Source: Dehalococcoidia bacterium UBA6495 (GTDB lineage: Bacteria; Chloroflexota; Dehalococcoidia; Lucifugimonadales; UBA826). From it: a stretch of DNA of 42,337 nt. Numbering within the stretch: position 1 is the first letter of the stretch; each line of letters starts with the position of its first letter. The DNA lies in assembly GCA_002435305.1 (NCBI GenBank), contig DJMH01000013.1, forward strand, positions 1-42,337, in the 5' to 3' direction. The notes beneath the pieces are model-generated. The model did no database searches. It was not told the DNA's origin and saw only the letters and a program-made list of their open reading frames with translations. Made by a program: the position numbers and the translations under genes. Of the stretch, positions 33,518 through 42,269 are shown in pieces.

Positions 33518-33604
33518 CTATTTAACACCTCTAGTTGTATATTTAATCAATAATAGCTGAGTTGGTACACTATTGGCTCAAAATAATCTTGCGGAGGAGT
33601 TCAA

Positions 33605-35602
33605 ATGGCAGATCAGACATCTTTTAGTATTAGTGACGTTATAGATCCAAAAGATTCCACCTGGGCTTTCGATACCCATTCTGACGGACCTTCGGGAACT
33701 TTACCGTTTACAGAAGATATTCTTGTTAATGAATCAAGCGGGTTTCATTTCGGGATGAGCCAGAATGCTGGGATGGGGTGGAATCCGGCCGAATTGTTGA
33801 GAAAACATTTTTTGATTTTGTCCACTTCCGGGGGGCTAAGGGATCAGGATGGATCACCAATTGCCCTTGGTCTTCACACCGGGCACTTTGAATTAGCATT
33901 GCAGGTCGAAGCCGCTGCTCGTGAATTTAAACTTGCCAAGACAATCCCATTTTCTCTTATGTGCTCGGACCCGTGCGATGGAAGGACACAGGGGACCACT
34001 GGGATGATGGATTCACTTCCATACAGGAATGACGCGGCCCAAGTTTTTCGAAGGCAGGCTCGATCCTTGCCAACTGCTAAGGGTATTTTGGGAATTGCAT
34101 CGTGTGATAAAGGGCTTCCTGCAATGATGATGGCATTGGCTGGACTTAGAGATTTACCAGTGGTGGTAGTACCGGGAGGTTCTACCTTGGCTGTACGTGC
34201 TGGAGAAGATACGGGAATGATCCAGTCGATTGGAGCGAGGTTTGCTCAAGGTGAGGTGACGCTGGAGTATGCCCAAGATGTGGGATGTAAGGCTTGCGCT
34301 TCTCCTGGAGGAGGATGTCACTTTCTTGGTACAGCGGGGACATCTCAAGTTATAGCTGAATCATTGGGATTAGCTATTACACACAGCGCTCTATGCCCGT
34401 CGGGTACAACAGCCTGGAAAAATGTGGCCCAACGTAGTGCACGGGCATTGGTGCGCATGGAATCTGAAAACACATTGTCCTCTGACATTATTACTGACGC
34501 AGCTCTTAGAAATGCTATGGTCGTACATGCTGCTTGCGGAGGGTCGACCAACCTTTTGTTGCATCTTCCCGCAATAGCTCATGCTGCGGGTAGGGCCAGG
34601 ATGACGGTGGATGATTGGAACGTGGTAAATAAAAACACTCCTAGAATAGTCGATGTTCTCCCTAATGGACCAGTAGGGTTTCCAACCTCGGAACTTTATA
34701 CTGCAGGTGGAGTGCCAGAGGTGATGTTGCATCTTCGCACCATGGGCCTACTGGACACTAATGTCCAAACAGTAACGGGCCAAACTTTAGGCGAAAACCT
34801 GGATTGGTGGGAAGATTCTGAGAGGAGGCATGATGTCAGAAAAAGGCTATCAGAAACCAATTCTGTAAATCCGGATCATGTGATCATGACGCCTGACGAG
34901 GCAAAAAAAAGAGGCTTAACAAGCACTGTTACATTTCCAATGGGGAACATTGCCCCTCAGGGTTCCGTAATCAAAAGCACGGCAATAGACCCATCGGTGG
35001 TGGATAAAGACGGGATATACAGAAATACTGGACCTGCCAGGGTTTTCTCTTCTGAAAATGAGGCCATACGGGCAATCAAAAGCACTGATGATAAATCGAA
35101 AATCAAGGCCGGAGATATTATGGTTGTGAAATGCGCAGGGCCTCAGGGTACGGGTATGGAAGAACTTTATCAAATCACCGCCGCATTAAAACATCTTTCC
35201 TACGGTAAACATGTTGCCTTGATAACCGATGCCAGATTTTCCGGGGTGTCTACCGGTGCTTGTATAGGGCACGTGGGACCGGAAGCTTTGGCAGACGGCC
35301 CGATCGCCAAATTGAAAGATGGGGATCAAATCGAGATTATAATTGACCGTATTAACCTATTTGGGAGTATAAATCTCGTTGGTGAATTAGGTGAATATAT
35401 GGGGTCCGGTTGGGGCGATAAAGAACTTTCTAAAAGACCGATTCCCCGGGATTTGTCGCCTCATCCTAAATTGCCAGAAGATACAAGACTCTGGGCTGCC
35501 CTGCAATCGGCTTCCGGAGGAACATGGGGAGGATGTGTTTTTGATGTGGATGATATAGTAAAAACTTTAGAAGCAGGCCAGGCTGTCTTAGAAAATAATT
35601 AA
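33605..35602 (+). CDS. Sugar-acid dehydratase of the YjhG/YagF (D-xylonate dehydratase) group
   Basis: 665-residue IlvD/Edd-family Fe-S dehydratase. The whole sequence aligns by eye with E. coli YjhG/YagF, not with dihydroxy-acid dehydratase: NAGMGW, SDPCDGRTQGTTGM, SCDKGLPA, CKACASPGGGC, NLDWWEDSERR and DARFSGVSTGACIGHVGPEA. The cluster Cys residues are C124, C167 and C238. E. coli YjhG and YagF convert D-xylonate to 2-keto-3-deoxy-xylonate, so a pentonate or related aldonate is the likely substrate. ATG start with GGAGGAG. A strong hairpin lies after the stop. It fits the sugar-acid catabolism theme of region 1. Confidence 0.92.
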   Translation: MADQTSFSISDVIDPKDSTWAFDTHSDGPSGTLPFTEDILVNESSGFHFGMSQNAGMGWNPAELLRKHFLILSTSGGLRDQDGSPIALGLHTGHFELALQVEAAAREFKLAKTIPFSLMCSDPCDGRTQGTTGMMDSLPYRNDAAQVFRRQARSLPTAKGILGIASCDKGLPAMMMALAGLRDLPVVVVPGGSTLAVRAGEDTGMIQSIGARFAQGEVTLEYAQDVGCKACASPGGGCHFLGTAGTSQVIAESLGLAITHSALCPSGTTAWKNVAQRSARALVRMESENTLSSDIITDAALRNAMVVHAACGGSTNLLLHLPAIAHAAGRARMTVDDWNVVNKNTPRIVDVLPNGPVGFPTSELYTAGGVPEVMLHLRTMGLLDTNVQTVTGQTLGENLDWWEDSERRHDVRKRLSETNSVNPDHVIMTPDEAKKRGLTSTVTFPMGNIAPQGSVIKSTAIDPSVVDKDGIYRNTGPARVFSSENEAIRAIKSTDDKSKIKAGDIMVVKCAGPQGTGMEELYQITAALKHLSYGKHVALITDARFSGVSTGACIGHVGPEALADGPIAKLKDGDQIEIIIDRINLFGSINLVGELGEYMGSGWGDKELSKRPIPRDLSPHPKLPEDTRLWAALQSASGGTWGGCVFDVDDIVKTLEAGQAVLENN

Positions 35603-35617
35603 GCGCTATCAGAGGCA

Positions 35618-35646
35618 ATCCGGGTCCGGTTATTTAGGACCCGGAT
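35618..35646. terminator. Strong hairpin between convergent genes
   Basis: A perfect 10-bp GC-rich stem, ATCCGGGTCC (35618-35627) with GGACCCGGAT (35637-35646), and a 9-nt loop lie between the stops of the dehydratase and the NHL gene. No T tract on either strand, so it may be a transcript-end stabiliser or a weak two-way terminator. Confidence 0.6.
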
Positions 35647-35653
35647 GACAAAA

Positions 35654-36685
35654 TCAAATTTTGACTAGTTTTTGCATTGATCGTAATTCTTTTGGCGGCT
35701 CCATACTACTGCCGTAATCACTCCATGAAACTTCGGCAACATATATATCACCCTTGGAGTCAACTGCAATACCATGTGGTGAGAAAAATCTACCGCTTTG
35801 CTCGCCGTAGCTTTGCCTTCCGATCCGAGCAAGAACCTCCCCCTTCAAATTAAGAACGGATATTCTCGGTCCCAGGTCTGTGCCCATGTCATTGGATCCG
35901 ATACCTGCAAAATATTCACCAGCATATATTAACTCTTCACCACTCCCAGAATCGATGGTGGTTATCGCGACTCGCGATAAATTTATCCACTGGGTCTCAA
36001 AATTCCCATTGCTATCAAACACTTGGATACGATGATTTTCTCTATCAGCTATATAAACCCATCCATTTGAATCTACATTGACCCCGTGGACAATATTGAA
36101 CTGCCCAGGATTAGTTCCCGATTCCCCCCAAGAAAACAATAATTTACCGTCAGGTGCGAATTTATGAACACTAGCATTTGTATACCCGTCTGCTACATAG
36201 AAATTACCTGTATTGGGCTCGATGGCAACATGGGTAGGTCTGGCGAAAGGTATTCCGCTCATAGGCGCTGCCGATTTGCCTGGAGTTCCGACAGTCAAGA
36301 GTAATCTTCCATCGGATGTAAATTTCCTGACGGTATGGTCTCCGTTATCTACACAGTACACTTCATCGTCAGGTCCGAGTGTGACGCCGTGAGGATTTGA
36401 AAATACACCATCTCCCCACGTATCGATGACGTTTCCTTCTGGGTCGAATACAATCATTGGTGTGGTCCCTCGATTGAAAACATACACCCTGTCTTTGGAA
36501 TCGACATCTACTGCTGTAGCTTCTTTATACACCCACCCTTCAGGTAGGGTACCCCAATTTTGTCCCGAAACTTGGTAACGAAAATTCCCTTCCCCCAACA
36601 CAGCCGGTGCTGTATCAGTCTCGCTTACTATAGAATGACCGTCATCCCTTACCCCGAATTCCCAATTTTGATCCTCATTCGACAT
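35654..36685 (-). CDS. NHL-repeat six-bladed beta-propeller protein
   Basis: 343 residues made of repeated NHL units: GVTLGPDDEVYCVDNGDHTVRKF, HVAIEPNTGNFYVADG, HGVNVDSNGWVYIADRENHRIQVF and HGIAVDSKGDIYVAEVS style repeats, each followed by a W/G-rich turn. This is the SMP-30/NHL or peptidylglycine lyase-like propeller. No signal peptide is seen, so it appears cytoplasmic. The ATG at 36685 follows GGAGG at six bases; the frame is open to 36715 without a ribosome site. Function is unknown; relatives include lactonases and lyases. Confidence 0.85.
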   Translation of the reverse strand: MSNEDQNWEFGVRDDGHSIVSETDTAPAVLGEGNFRYQVSGQNWGTLPEGWVYKEATAVDVDSKDRVYVFNRGTTPMIVFDPEGNVIDTWGDGVFSNPHGVTLGPDDEVYCVDNGDHTVRKFTSDGRLLLTVGTPGKSAAPMSGIPFARPTHVAIEPNTGNFYVADGYTNASVHKFAPDGKLLFSWGESGTNPGQFNIVHGVNVDSNGWVYIADRENHRIQVFDSNGNFETQWINLSRVAITTIDSGSGEELIYAGEYFAGIGSNDMGTDLGPRISVLNLKGEVLARIGRQSYGEQSGRFFSPHGIAVDSKGDIYVAEVSWSDYGSSMEPPKELRSMQKLVKI

Positions 36686-36717
36686 TTGATGCCTCCATAT
36701 ATATCTTGTGACCATAC

Positions 36718-36723
36718 ATTATA
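36718..36723 (-). promoter_or_regulatory. Candidate -10 element for the NHL gene
   Basis: TATAAT on the minus strand, 32 bases before the ATG at 36685. The -35 region is poor. Confidence 0.35.
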
Positions 36724-36775
36724 GAACTCCCGGTATTGATCTATAAGTAGGGTTAAATGGTGTGCTCCCTCCGGT

Positions 36776-36781
36776 TATAAT
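36776..36781 (+). promoter_or_regulatory. Candidate -10 element for the CxxC protein/amidase pair
   Basis: TATAAT on the plus strand, 27 bases before the ATG at 36809, with TTAAAT 17 bases upstream as a weak -35. It is divergent from the NHL gene promoter. Confidence 0.4.
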
Positions 36782-36808
36782 AAGTCAAATTGAAATAGAG
36801 AGGAAATT

Positions 36809-37003
36809 ATGGCTCATGAAAAGACAGACTTTGCCGCGACGATTGAAACTGATCAAGCCGAATGGCTCACCGAGCAAACCGCCGAGTTTGGGTTGCCGGA
36901 TGATTCGAAAGCCCTTCGGATCCTGATAGACTTTGCGATGGAAGAACTCGATGCCCAATTGATATTTGCGAGTGAAAACTCGAGATGCCGACACTGCGGG
37001 TAA
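36809..37003 (+). CDS. Small conserved protein with C-terminal CxxC, RHH-like
   Basis: 64 residues, ATG preceded by AGAGGAAATT, one of the best ribosome sites in the window, which argues for a real gene. The body (FAATIETDQAEWLTEQTAEFGLP, then DDSKALRILIDFAMEE) looks like the strand plus two helices of a ribbon-helix-helix DNA-binding protein. It ends in C60-R-H-C-G, a possible metal or redox pair. The amidase GTG starts four bases after its stop. I recall similar short proteins in related genomes but no function. Confidence 0.65.
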   Translation: MAHEKTDFAATIETDQAEWLTEQTAEFGLPDDSKALRILIDFAMEELDAQLIFASENSRCRHCG

Positions 37004-37007
37004 AAAT

Positions 37008-38411
37008 GTGATTAAATCACCGATTCATTATCAAAACATTCAAGAAATCACTGAGTTATACCTTGGAGGCGAAGAGACTCCGTCTAGCGTGGTTGAGCAT
37101 TTTCTTGAAAGAATTGAATCTTTAGATTCCACCCATTTAAGTTATGCAACTGTTATGGCAGATCAGGCTCTTGAACAAGCTGAAATATTATCTAAAGAAC
37201 TGGGAGATGGGAAAATACGTGGCCCACTACATGGCATTCCTGTAGCAGTTAAGGATTTGTGCTACACGAAAGGGGTTAGAACTATGGGAGGCACAGCTGT
37301 TCTTGAAGAAAACATCCCTGACTACGATTCGACCGTTGTTTCACGATTAAAGGCTGCCGGGGCGGTTAATTTAGGGAAATTAAACCTAACTGAAGGAGCA
37401 ATGGGAGGGTACAACCCCAAAAGATCTATACCTAAAAATCCCTGGGATACCGACAAATGGACCGGTTCATCTTCAAGTGGTTCTGGGGTAGCCACAGCTT
37501 TGGGCCTTTGCACCGGTTCCCTTGGTAGTGATACCGGAGGATCTATTAGATTTCCCTCCTCTGCATGCGGACTGGTTGGAATTAAACCAACTTACGGGCG
37601 TGTAAGTCGATTCGGCGTCTTAGATCTAGCACAGACACTTGATCATGTGGGCCCTATGACCCGTGATGTTAGAGATGCAGCTCTAATATTGGCTGTAATT
37701 TCCGGATTTGATGAAAATGATTTGACTACGGTTCCAACTATAGCCCCGACATTTAACGATATTGAAAATGCCAATTTAGATGGTGTGACGATAGGTTATT
37801 CAGAAAACTATTCAGAGGATGGAGTGGATGGAGAGATCATTAAAGCTACTCGAAATGTTTTAGAAATCTTACAGTACCATGGAGCCACAATAAAAAATAT
37901 TGAACTAGATGATATTGATTCCTTCCTTCCCGCTTGGAAGACTCTTTGTACCGCTGAGGCCTTGAATGCTCATTCCTCCTTTTTCCCGGAAAGAGCATCA
38001 GAATATGGGTTGTGGTTTAAGGGTTGGTTAGAACATGGTTTATCTGTGACTAGTCAAGAATATATAGATGCATCTCGCCAGCGAGCTCTGTGCAATGGAA
38101 AGTTAAGGAAATCCTTTGTTGGTATAGATGCAATGGTATCTCCGACCGTAATAAGGCCCCCTCATTATGTCGATGACTCCATAAGTTATGGACCTATGGA
38201 CGATAGAAGAGGGACCTCCTTTCAAAGGTTTACGGTTCCCTTCGATTACAACGGATACCCGACGGTATCTGTCCCATCTGGACTTAATAAGGATGGACTT
38301 CCACTCAGTATTCAAGTGTCAGGACATCATTTGTCCGAACCGATGCTTTGCAGAATCGCCCGGACCTATGAAAAGAGCTTGGGGCTTACAAATTTCCATC
38401 CTGATCTGTAA
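37008..38411 (+). CDS. Amidase (amidase signature family)
   Basis: 467-residue Ser-cisSer-Lys amidase/GatA-like hydrolase. The Lys is in VAVKDL (residue 82 of this start), the cis-Ser is in TGSSSSGSG near 153-160, and the nucleophile Ser179 is in GSDTGGSIR; PTYGRVSR follows. GatB and GatC are absent nearby and the sequence lacks the typical GatA ending, so a stand-alone amide hydrolase is more likely than a Glu-tRNA amidotransferase. I chose the GTG at 37008, four bases after the small gene stop; the frame is open to a TTG at 36966 that would overlap that gene by 38 bases. Substrate unknown. Confidence 0.9.
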   Translation: MIKSPIHYQNIQEITELYLGGEETPSSVVEHFLERIESLDSTHLSYATVMADQALEQAEILSKELGDGKIRGPLHGIPVAVKDLCYTKGVRTMGGTAVLEENIPDYDSTVVSRLKAAGAVNLGKLNLTEGAMGGYNPKRSIPKNPWDTDKWTGSSSSGSGVATALGLCTGSLGSDTGGSIRFPSSACGLVGIKPTYGRVSRFGVLDLAQTLDHVGPMTRDVRDAALILAVISGFDENDLTTVPTIAPTFNDIENANLDGVTIGYSENYSEDGVDGEIIKATRNVLEILQYHGATIKNIELDDIDSFLPAWKTLCTAEALNAHSSFFPERASEYGLWFKGWLEHGLSVTSQEYIDASRQRALCNGKLRKSFVGIDAMVSPTVIRPPHYVDDSISYGPMDDRRGTSFQRFTVPFDYNGYPTVSVPSGLNKDGLPLSIQVSGHHLSEPMLCRIARTYEKSLGLTNFHPDL

Positions 38412-38434
38412 GGGCATTTACTAGGTTTTTTTGG

Positions 38435-38463
38435 TTGACTGAAACACTCACCTCCAATAAGAT
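38435..38463 (+). promoter_or_regulatory. Candidate promoter for the transketolase-like gene
   Basis: TTGACT (38435-38440), 17-base spacer, TAAGAT (38458-38463). Start would be near 38470, leaving a leader of about 120 bases. Confidence 0.4.
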
Positions 38464-38498
38464 TCACTAGCCGGTTTTTGCCTTCCGAGTTGAAGGAT

Positions 38499-38544
38499 AT
38501 GCCTGCTGCTTTGGCTGTAGGGATATTTTATTTTTGGCAGGCAT
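38499..38544 (+). promoter_or_regulatory. Inverted repeat in the leader of the transketolase-like gene
   Basis: ATGCCTGC (38499-38506) and GCAGGCAT (38537-38544) are perfect complements separated by 30 bases. A smaller CCTTC/GAAGG stem precedes it near 38481-38496. It could be an operator or a structured leader RNA; it matches no riboswitch I know. Confidence 0.35.
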
Positions 38545-38589
38545 AATGTGTGGTTTGACGGTAAATAATAAATAGGACGTATTTAGCAC

Positions 38590-41121
38590 ATGCCTAAAGT
38601 AAGTACGGTCACCCTGTCATCAGTCCTTGATGCCCGTGAAGTGACTCTACCCGATTTTGATAAACAATATCTAGATGATGTGTCATTTGTGACAGCGATG
38701 ACATTAGTTATGATGGGTAACTATTGCCAGACAGGTCATTTTGGTGGGCCGTTGGCCTACACACCTTATACGGTGGCTTCTCACTTAATTGGCCCCGAAT
38801 TGGGTGGCCTTAAATATGATTATCGGAGGCCGAAGCATCCTTATTCAGACAAATTCATGCTGGCCGGAGGACATAACGCTCCAGTTGCATATGCCCTTTG
38901 GATGGTCTTAGGGGAGGCCTTATATCAGAAATACCAAAACACTGGAGATAAAAAATATCAGGCGGATTACAACCAAACATTACTTCCAATCGATTGCATA
39001 GGTTTTAGAAGATCTAAGCAGGGAATGCGAACCATACTTGAACAAAATGGACTGGTCGATCACCCAGCGATGGCGCAGGCTCAAGTGAGAGGCATACGCG
39101 CATTGGCTGGCCATTCTGAGAGTACAGATGCGACTAATGATGTGAATGGAGGGCCTTCCGGAATAGGGATTGCTACAGCCGCGGGGAAAGCTACATTTTG
39201 GGATATTATAGGTGCTTCCGAATCACCAAAAGTGATGGCAGTGGAGGGTGAGTTTGCAATGACATCTGGTCATTCGCAAGAGATGAAGACCCAAGCGGTT
39301 GCCCAACAGGTCGGGAAACGACTGAGGGTTCTTTTGTCTTACAACAACGCTGGGATTGACGCCCAGCTAATTGGTGGAGTTATACAGCCTCAATATGAAT
39401 CCTACAGGATCGTAGATCAGTGGACTTCATATGGCTGGAATGTATTTTCTGTAGATGATGCTAACGATATGAGCCAGGTAGTGGCTGCATTCAAAGCTAT
39501 GGAAGATAGTGATCCCTCGGACCGCAGACCCATGATCTTAATAGGAAAGACCACCAAAGGTTGGTGGCCTGGTGCGGAAAATGGACAAATACCTGGATAT
39601 GGGAACCAGATCACAAGTTTTCAAAGCCACCCCTACACGTTTGCAATGAATTCCGAATACTTTTTGGCTCTTGCGGCGACCTTTGAAAATCGGTTTAATG
39701 TGAAATTTAAAGGTATTTCAGATGGCCCAATATTGGATGAAAGAGAACGTTTGATCCAGTACAAAGAGAATATCGATATCGTAATGTCAGTGTTGGATAA
39801 AAATGGTTTAGGGGACTGGATAGCCGACAGGTTGGTGAAAATCGGCGAGCAAGTGAAGGATCAAATTCCAACCCGAATCGATACCAGTATCGACCCTTTT
39901 ATGGATGAAAGATTGGATTATAGGACCCTTTCGCTTGAACCCCAGACGGTAACTGTAACAAACCCCGTCTCAGGGGAACAGAAAGAACTAGAAATTAATA
40001 TGTTTGAGAAACCTGGAGTTCCTAAGGGGAGTAGGAGGGCCATATCGGAAATCGTTAAATGGGTCAATTATGTGACTGATAATAGACTAGTTTTAGCGGC
40101 TGCTGATCTTGCTGACTCTATCAACGTTGAGAAAGGCTCAATATGGGGAGAATTTGATCCAGTCACAAACCCGGCTGGAGGTCGTCTCCGATCTGCAATA
40201 CAGGAGGCCGGCAATGTATCGACGGCAGTTGGATTAGTCAGCCAATCAGCCTCACTCGACCCTGAAAAACATTCGGGAGTCTGGGCACTTAGTGGTAGTT
40301 ATGGTGCTTTCACGCCACTTATGTACTTACCGGTGAGAGTGTGGAGCCAGCAAAACCAAGACAGCCCCTTCAGGTTAGGAGTTTTGAATATTCTTGCAGG
40401 TCACTCTGGTCCGGAAACTGCAGCCGACGCTCGCACACATTTTGGCATATTTTCTCCACAAGTATGGAAACTGTTCCCAAGAGATCAAGTGATAACCCTT
40501 AATTTCTGGGACTATAACGATGTCGCCCCAGGGTATTTGGCAGCAGCAGAAATAGCGGCTAGAGATCCCAAGGTGGGAGTCATAGTTTTAGAGGTGGCAA
40601 GGCCAGATTTCCCGGTGGTAGATAGAAGTAAATTGGCCGATTCGGATATCAAAGCTGCGGCCAAAGGGTTTTATATACTGAAGGATTTTGATACATCTAA
40701 ACCTAAAGAAGGATACATTGTAGTACAAGGCGCTTCAACCACTAGTAATCTGGTGGCCCAAATGGAACAGATTGAATCTGAAGGTCATAACGTCCGCATA
40801 ATATCGGCTGTTTCAGAAGAGCTATTTAATCGGCAATCTCAAGAATATAAGGATCATTTGCTGCCTGCTTCGGCCAAGTACAACATGATGATCGTAAGTA
40901 CTGGCACTAAAAGAATGTGGCCTGTCGCAGGAGTTGGCCCCTTAACGGAAGAGTATTCATTGGTCTCGGATCACGATGATATGTGGCTAAGTGGAGGCTC
41001 GGAGGGAGAAGTTTTGAAAGAGGCAGGTTTGGATCCCGATACAATTTTTCAAGCGGTTGCCAAATTCGCGAGAGAGCATTCTAATAGGATGAAACGTCAA
41101 TCTGAACTATTGGCAGGATAG
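38590..41121 (+). CDS. Divergent ThDP-dependent enzyme of the transketolase superfamily
   Basis: 843 residues, about 180 more than ordinary transketolase. The N-terminal ThDP domain has GHFGGPLAYTP and LAGGHNAP (the GH-type phosphate contact). A GEF motif (G220-E221-F222) stands where GDG is usual, followed 29 residues later by N252-N253 of the cofactor/metal site. The Pyr domain shows AAADLADSINV and the activating Glu539 in IQEAGN, then LAGHSGPETAADARTHFGI. The C-terminal domain contains YIVVQGASTTSNLV. It lacks the phosphoketolase GDGEAETGP motif and AceE motifs. A sugar-phosphate or 2-keto acid transfer is expected; the actual reaction is unknown. ATG start with distant AGGA. Confidence 0.85.
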   Translation: MPKVSTVTLSSVLDAREVTLPDFDKQYLDDVSFVTAMTLVMMGNYCQTGHFGGPLAYTPYTVASHLIGPELGGLKYDYRRPKHPYSDKFMLAGGHNAPVAYALWMVLGEALYQKYQNTGDKKYQADYNQTLLPIDCIGFRRSKQGMRTILEQNGLVDHPAMAQAQVRGIRALAGHSESTDATNDVNGGPSGIGIATAAGKATFWDIIGASESPKVMAVEGEFAMTSGHSQEMKTQAVAQQVGKRLRVLLSYNNAGIDAQLIGGVIQPQYESYRIVDQWTSYGWNVFSVDDANDMSQVVAAFKAMEDSDPSDRRPMILIGKTTKGWWPGAENGQIPGYGNQITSFQSHPYTFAMNSEYFLALAATFENRFNVKFKGISDGPILDERERLIQYKENIDIVMSVLDKNGLGDWIADRLVKIGEQVKDQIPTRIDTSIDPFMDERLDYRTLSLEPQTVTVTNPVSGEQKELEINMFEKPGVPKGSRRAISEIVKWVNYVTDNRLVLAAADLADSINVEKGSIWGEFDPVTNPAGGRLRSAIQEAGNVSTAVGLVSQSASLDPEKHSGVWALSGSYGAFTPLMYLPVRVWSQQNQDSPFRLGVLNILAGHSGPETAADARTHFGIFSPQVWKLFPRDQVITLNFWDYNDVAPGYLAAAEIAARDPKVGVIVLEVARPDFPVVDRSKLADSDIKAAAKGFYILKDFDTSKPKEGYIVVQGASTTSNLVAQMEQIESEGHNVRIISAVSEELFNRQSQEYKDHLLPASAKYNMMIVSTGTKRMWPVAGVGPLTEEYSLVSDHDDMWLSGGSEGEVLKEAGLDPDTIFQAVAKFAREHSNRMKRQSELLAG

Positions 41122-41142
41122 AAACGGGAAAGAGTGTCAAAT

Positions 41143-42246
41143 TCACCTTTGAATGTCCGCATTAAAAAGATGGGGACTTTTTTGATACACTTCGTCAATT
41201 AAAGTTGCATACCCCATATTTGTCACAATACGCCCAGACCCAGTTTTTTCCTTCCTACTGGTATTAATACCGACCAGGGCACCATTTCTGTTGATCAAAG
41301 CTCCTCCGCTGTTACCAGGGTTGAGGGCCGCGTCAGTTTGTACCATCTGAATACCAGAATCTTCTTCATAAAGGTTGGCTGAGACTATCCCCGAAGTAAC
41401 GGAATAGTTTTCATTTAATGGATAACCCAAGGCATAAACTTCCAAACCAACCGCAGGGGGACCAACAAGGAGTATATCAAATACTTCTAAATCAAAAGCA
41501 TTTATTTCAATAATTGCTATATCTATCTCTTTATCTTCAAATATAATTTGCCCTTCGTGCTTATTTCCATTATAAAGTTCTATTAGCATGTCAGATTTAT
41601 CTTCGATCACATGTTCATTTGTGATTATGAACGTTGTTAAGGGATCATTTCCTGACACTAGAACTCCACTTCCCCCGCTTGATCCCGATAGGATTTTCAC
41701 CACCTTTTTTGTTGCTTGAGCTAACACATCTATTGTGGTGATTGTTGGCGTTGGTGTCATTGTTGGCAAAGGGGTCGGTATAGGTATGGAAGTTGGAGTG
41801 CTGGTAGGTAGAGGAGAGGGTGTAATGGTCGGATTTGGGGTGTTTGTGGGCGGTATGGAAGTAACGGTGGGCACTACAGTATATGTTGGAAGTGGCGTAT
41901 ATGTAGGCAAGGGGCTTGGGGTGTTAGTTATTGTAGGAAGAGGAGTTGGTGTAGAAGTCGGTTGAGGAGTGTTGGTTTTTGTGGCGGTACCATAGACAGC
42001 GATAGATGTTGCCGTCAAAGCAAGGGAAACCTGACTTTCAACCTCACTACTTATCTCAAAATTGTCTAATCTAGCCTCTACAGTTGCTCTGACAATTTTG
42101 TCAAAATCTTCAAAAATTGGCACAAATGGAGTTGCAGTTTCAATTTTCTGTCTAAGCGAATTATTGGTAGTATCCGTGCTTGAATCTACCTGACATGAGA
42201 TTAAAGCGAAGCCGATGAAAAATATGTATATGAACTTTTTGTACAA
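41143..42246 (-). CDS. Trypsin-like (HtrA-type) serine protease lipoprotein with Thr/Pro linker
   Basis: 367 residues. A signal with lipobox L-I-S-C (Cys18) anchors it outside the cell. Residues about 89-170 are a Thr/Pro/Ser spacer of TPTP-like repeats, probably an extended stalk. Residues about 180-365 are a chymotrypsin-fold domain with the triad His212 (TNEHV), Asp242 (IDIAI) and Ser313 (NPGNSGGAL). There is no PDZ domain, unlike DegP/HtrA. TTG start without a strong ribosome site. Convergent with the transketolase-like gene. Likely extracytoplasmic protein quality control or processing. Confidence 0.9.
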   Translation of the reverse strand: MYKKFIYIFFIGFALISCQVDSSTDTTNNSLRQKIETATPFVPIFEDFDKIVRATVEARLDNFEISSEVESQVSLALTATSIAVYGTATKTNTPQPTSTPTPLPTITNTPSPLPTYTPLPTYTVVPTVTSIPPTNTPNPTITPSPLPTSTPTSIPIPTPLPTMTPTPTITTIDVLAQATKKVVKILSGSSGGSGVLVSGNDPLTTFIITNEHVIEDKSDMLIELYNGNKHEGQIIFEDKEIDIAIIEINAFDLEVFDILLVGPPAVGLEVYALGYPLNENYSVTSGIVSANLYEEDSGIQMVQTDAALNPGNSGGALINRNGALVGINTSRKEKTGSGRIVTNMGYATLIDEVYQKSPHLFNADIQR

Positions 42247-42269
42247 TTCTAGTTCTCATAGAGGTTCTG

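Noticed and set aside
33605..35602. Dihydroxy-acid dehydratase (IlvD)
   Set aside because: Residue-by-residue resemblance is to YjhG/YagF, including NLDWWEDSERR and CKACASPGGGC, and the length of 665 exceeds typical IlvD.
37008..38411. GatA subunit of the tRNA amidotransferase
   Set aside because: No gatB or gatC nearby and the C-terminal part differs; the general amidase family is the safer call.
38590..41121. Phosphoketolase
   Set aside because: Length is near, but the phosphoketolase GDGEAETGP motif and its other blocks are missing; the Pyr domain is transketolase-like.
41735..41965. Gly/Val-rich open frame on the plus strand
   Set aside because: It is the complementary reading of the Thr/Pro linker of the minus-strand protease and has no ribosome site.
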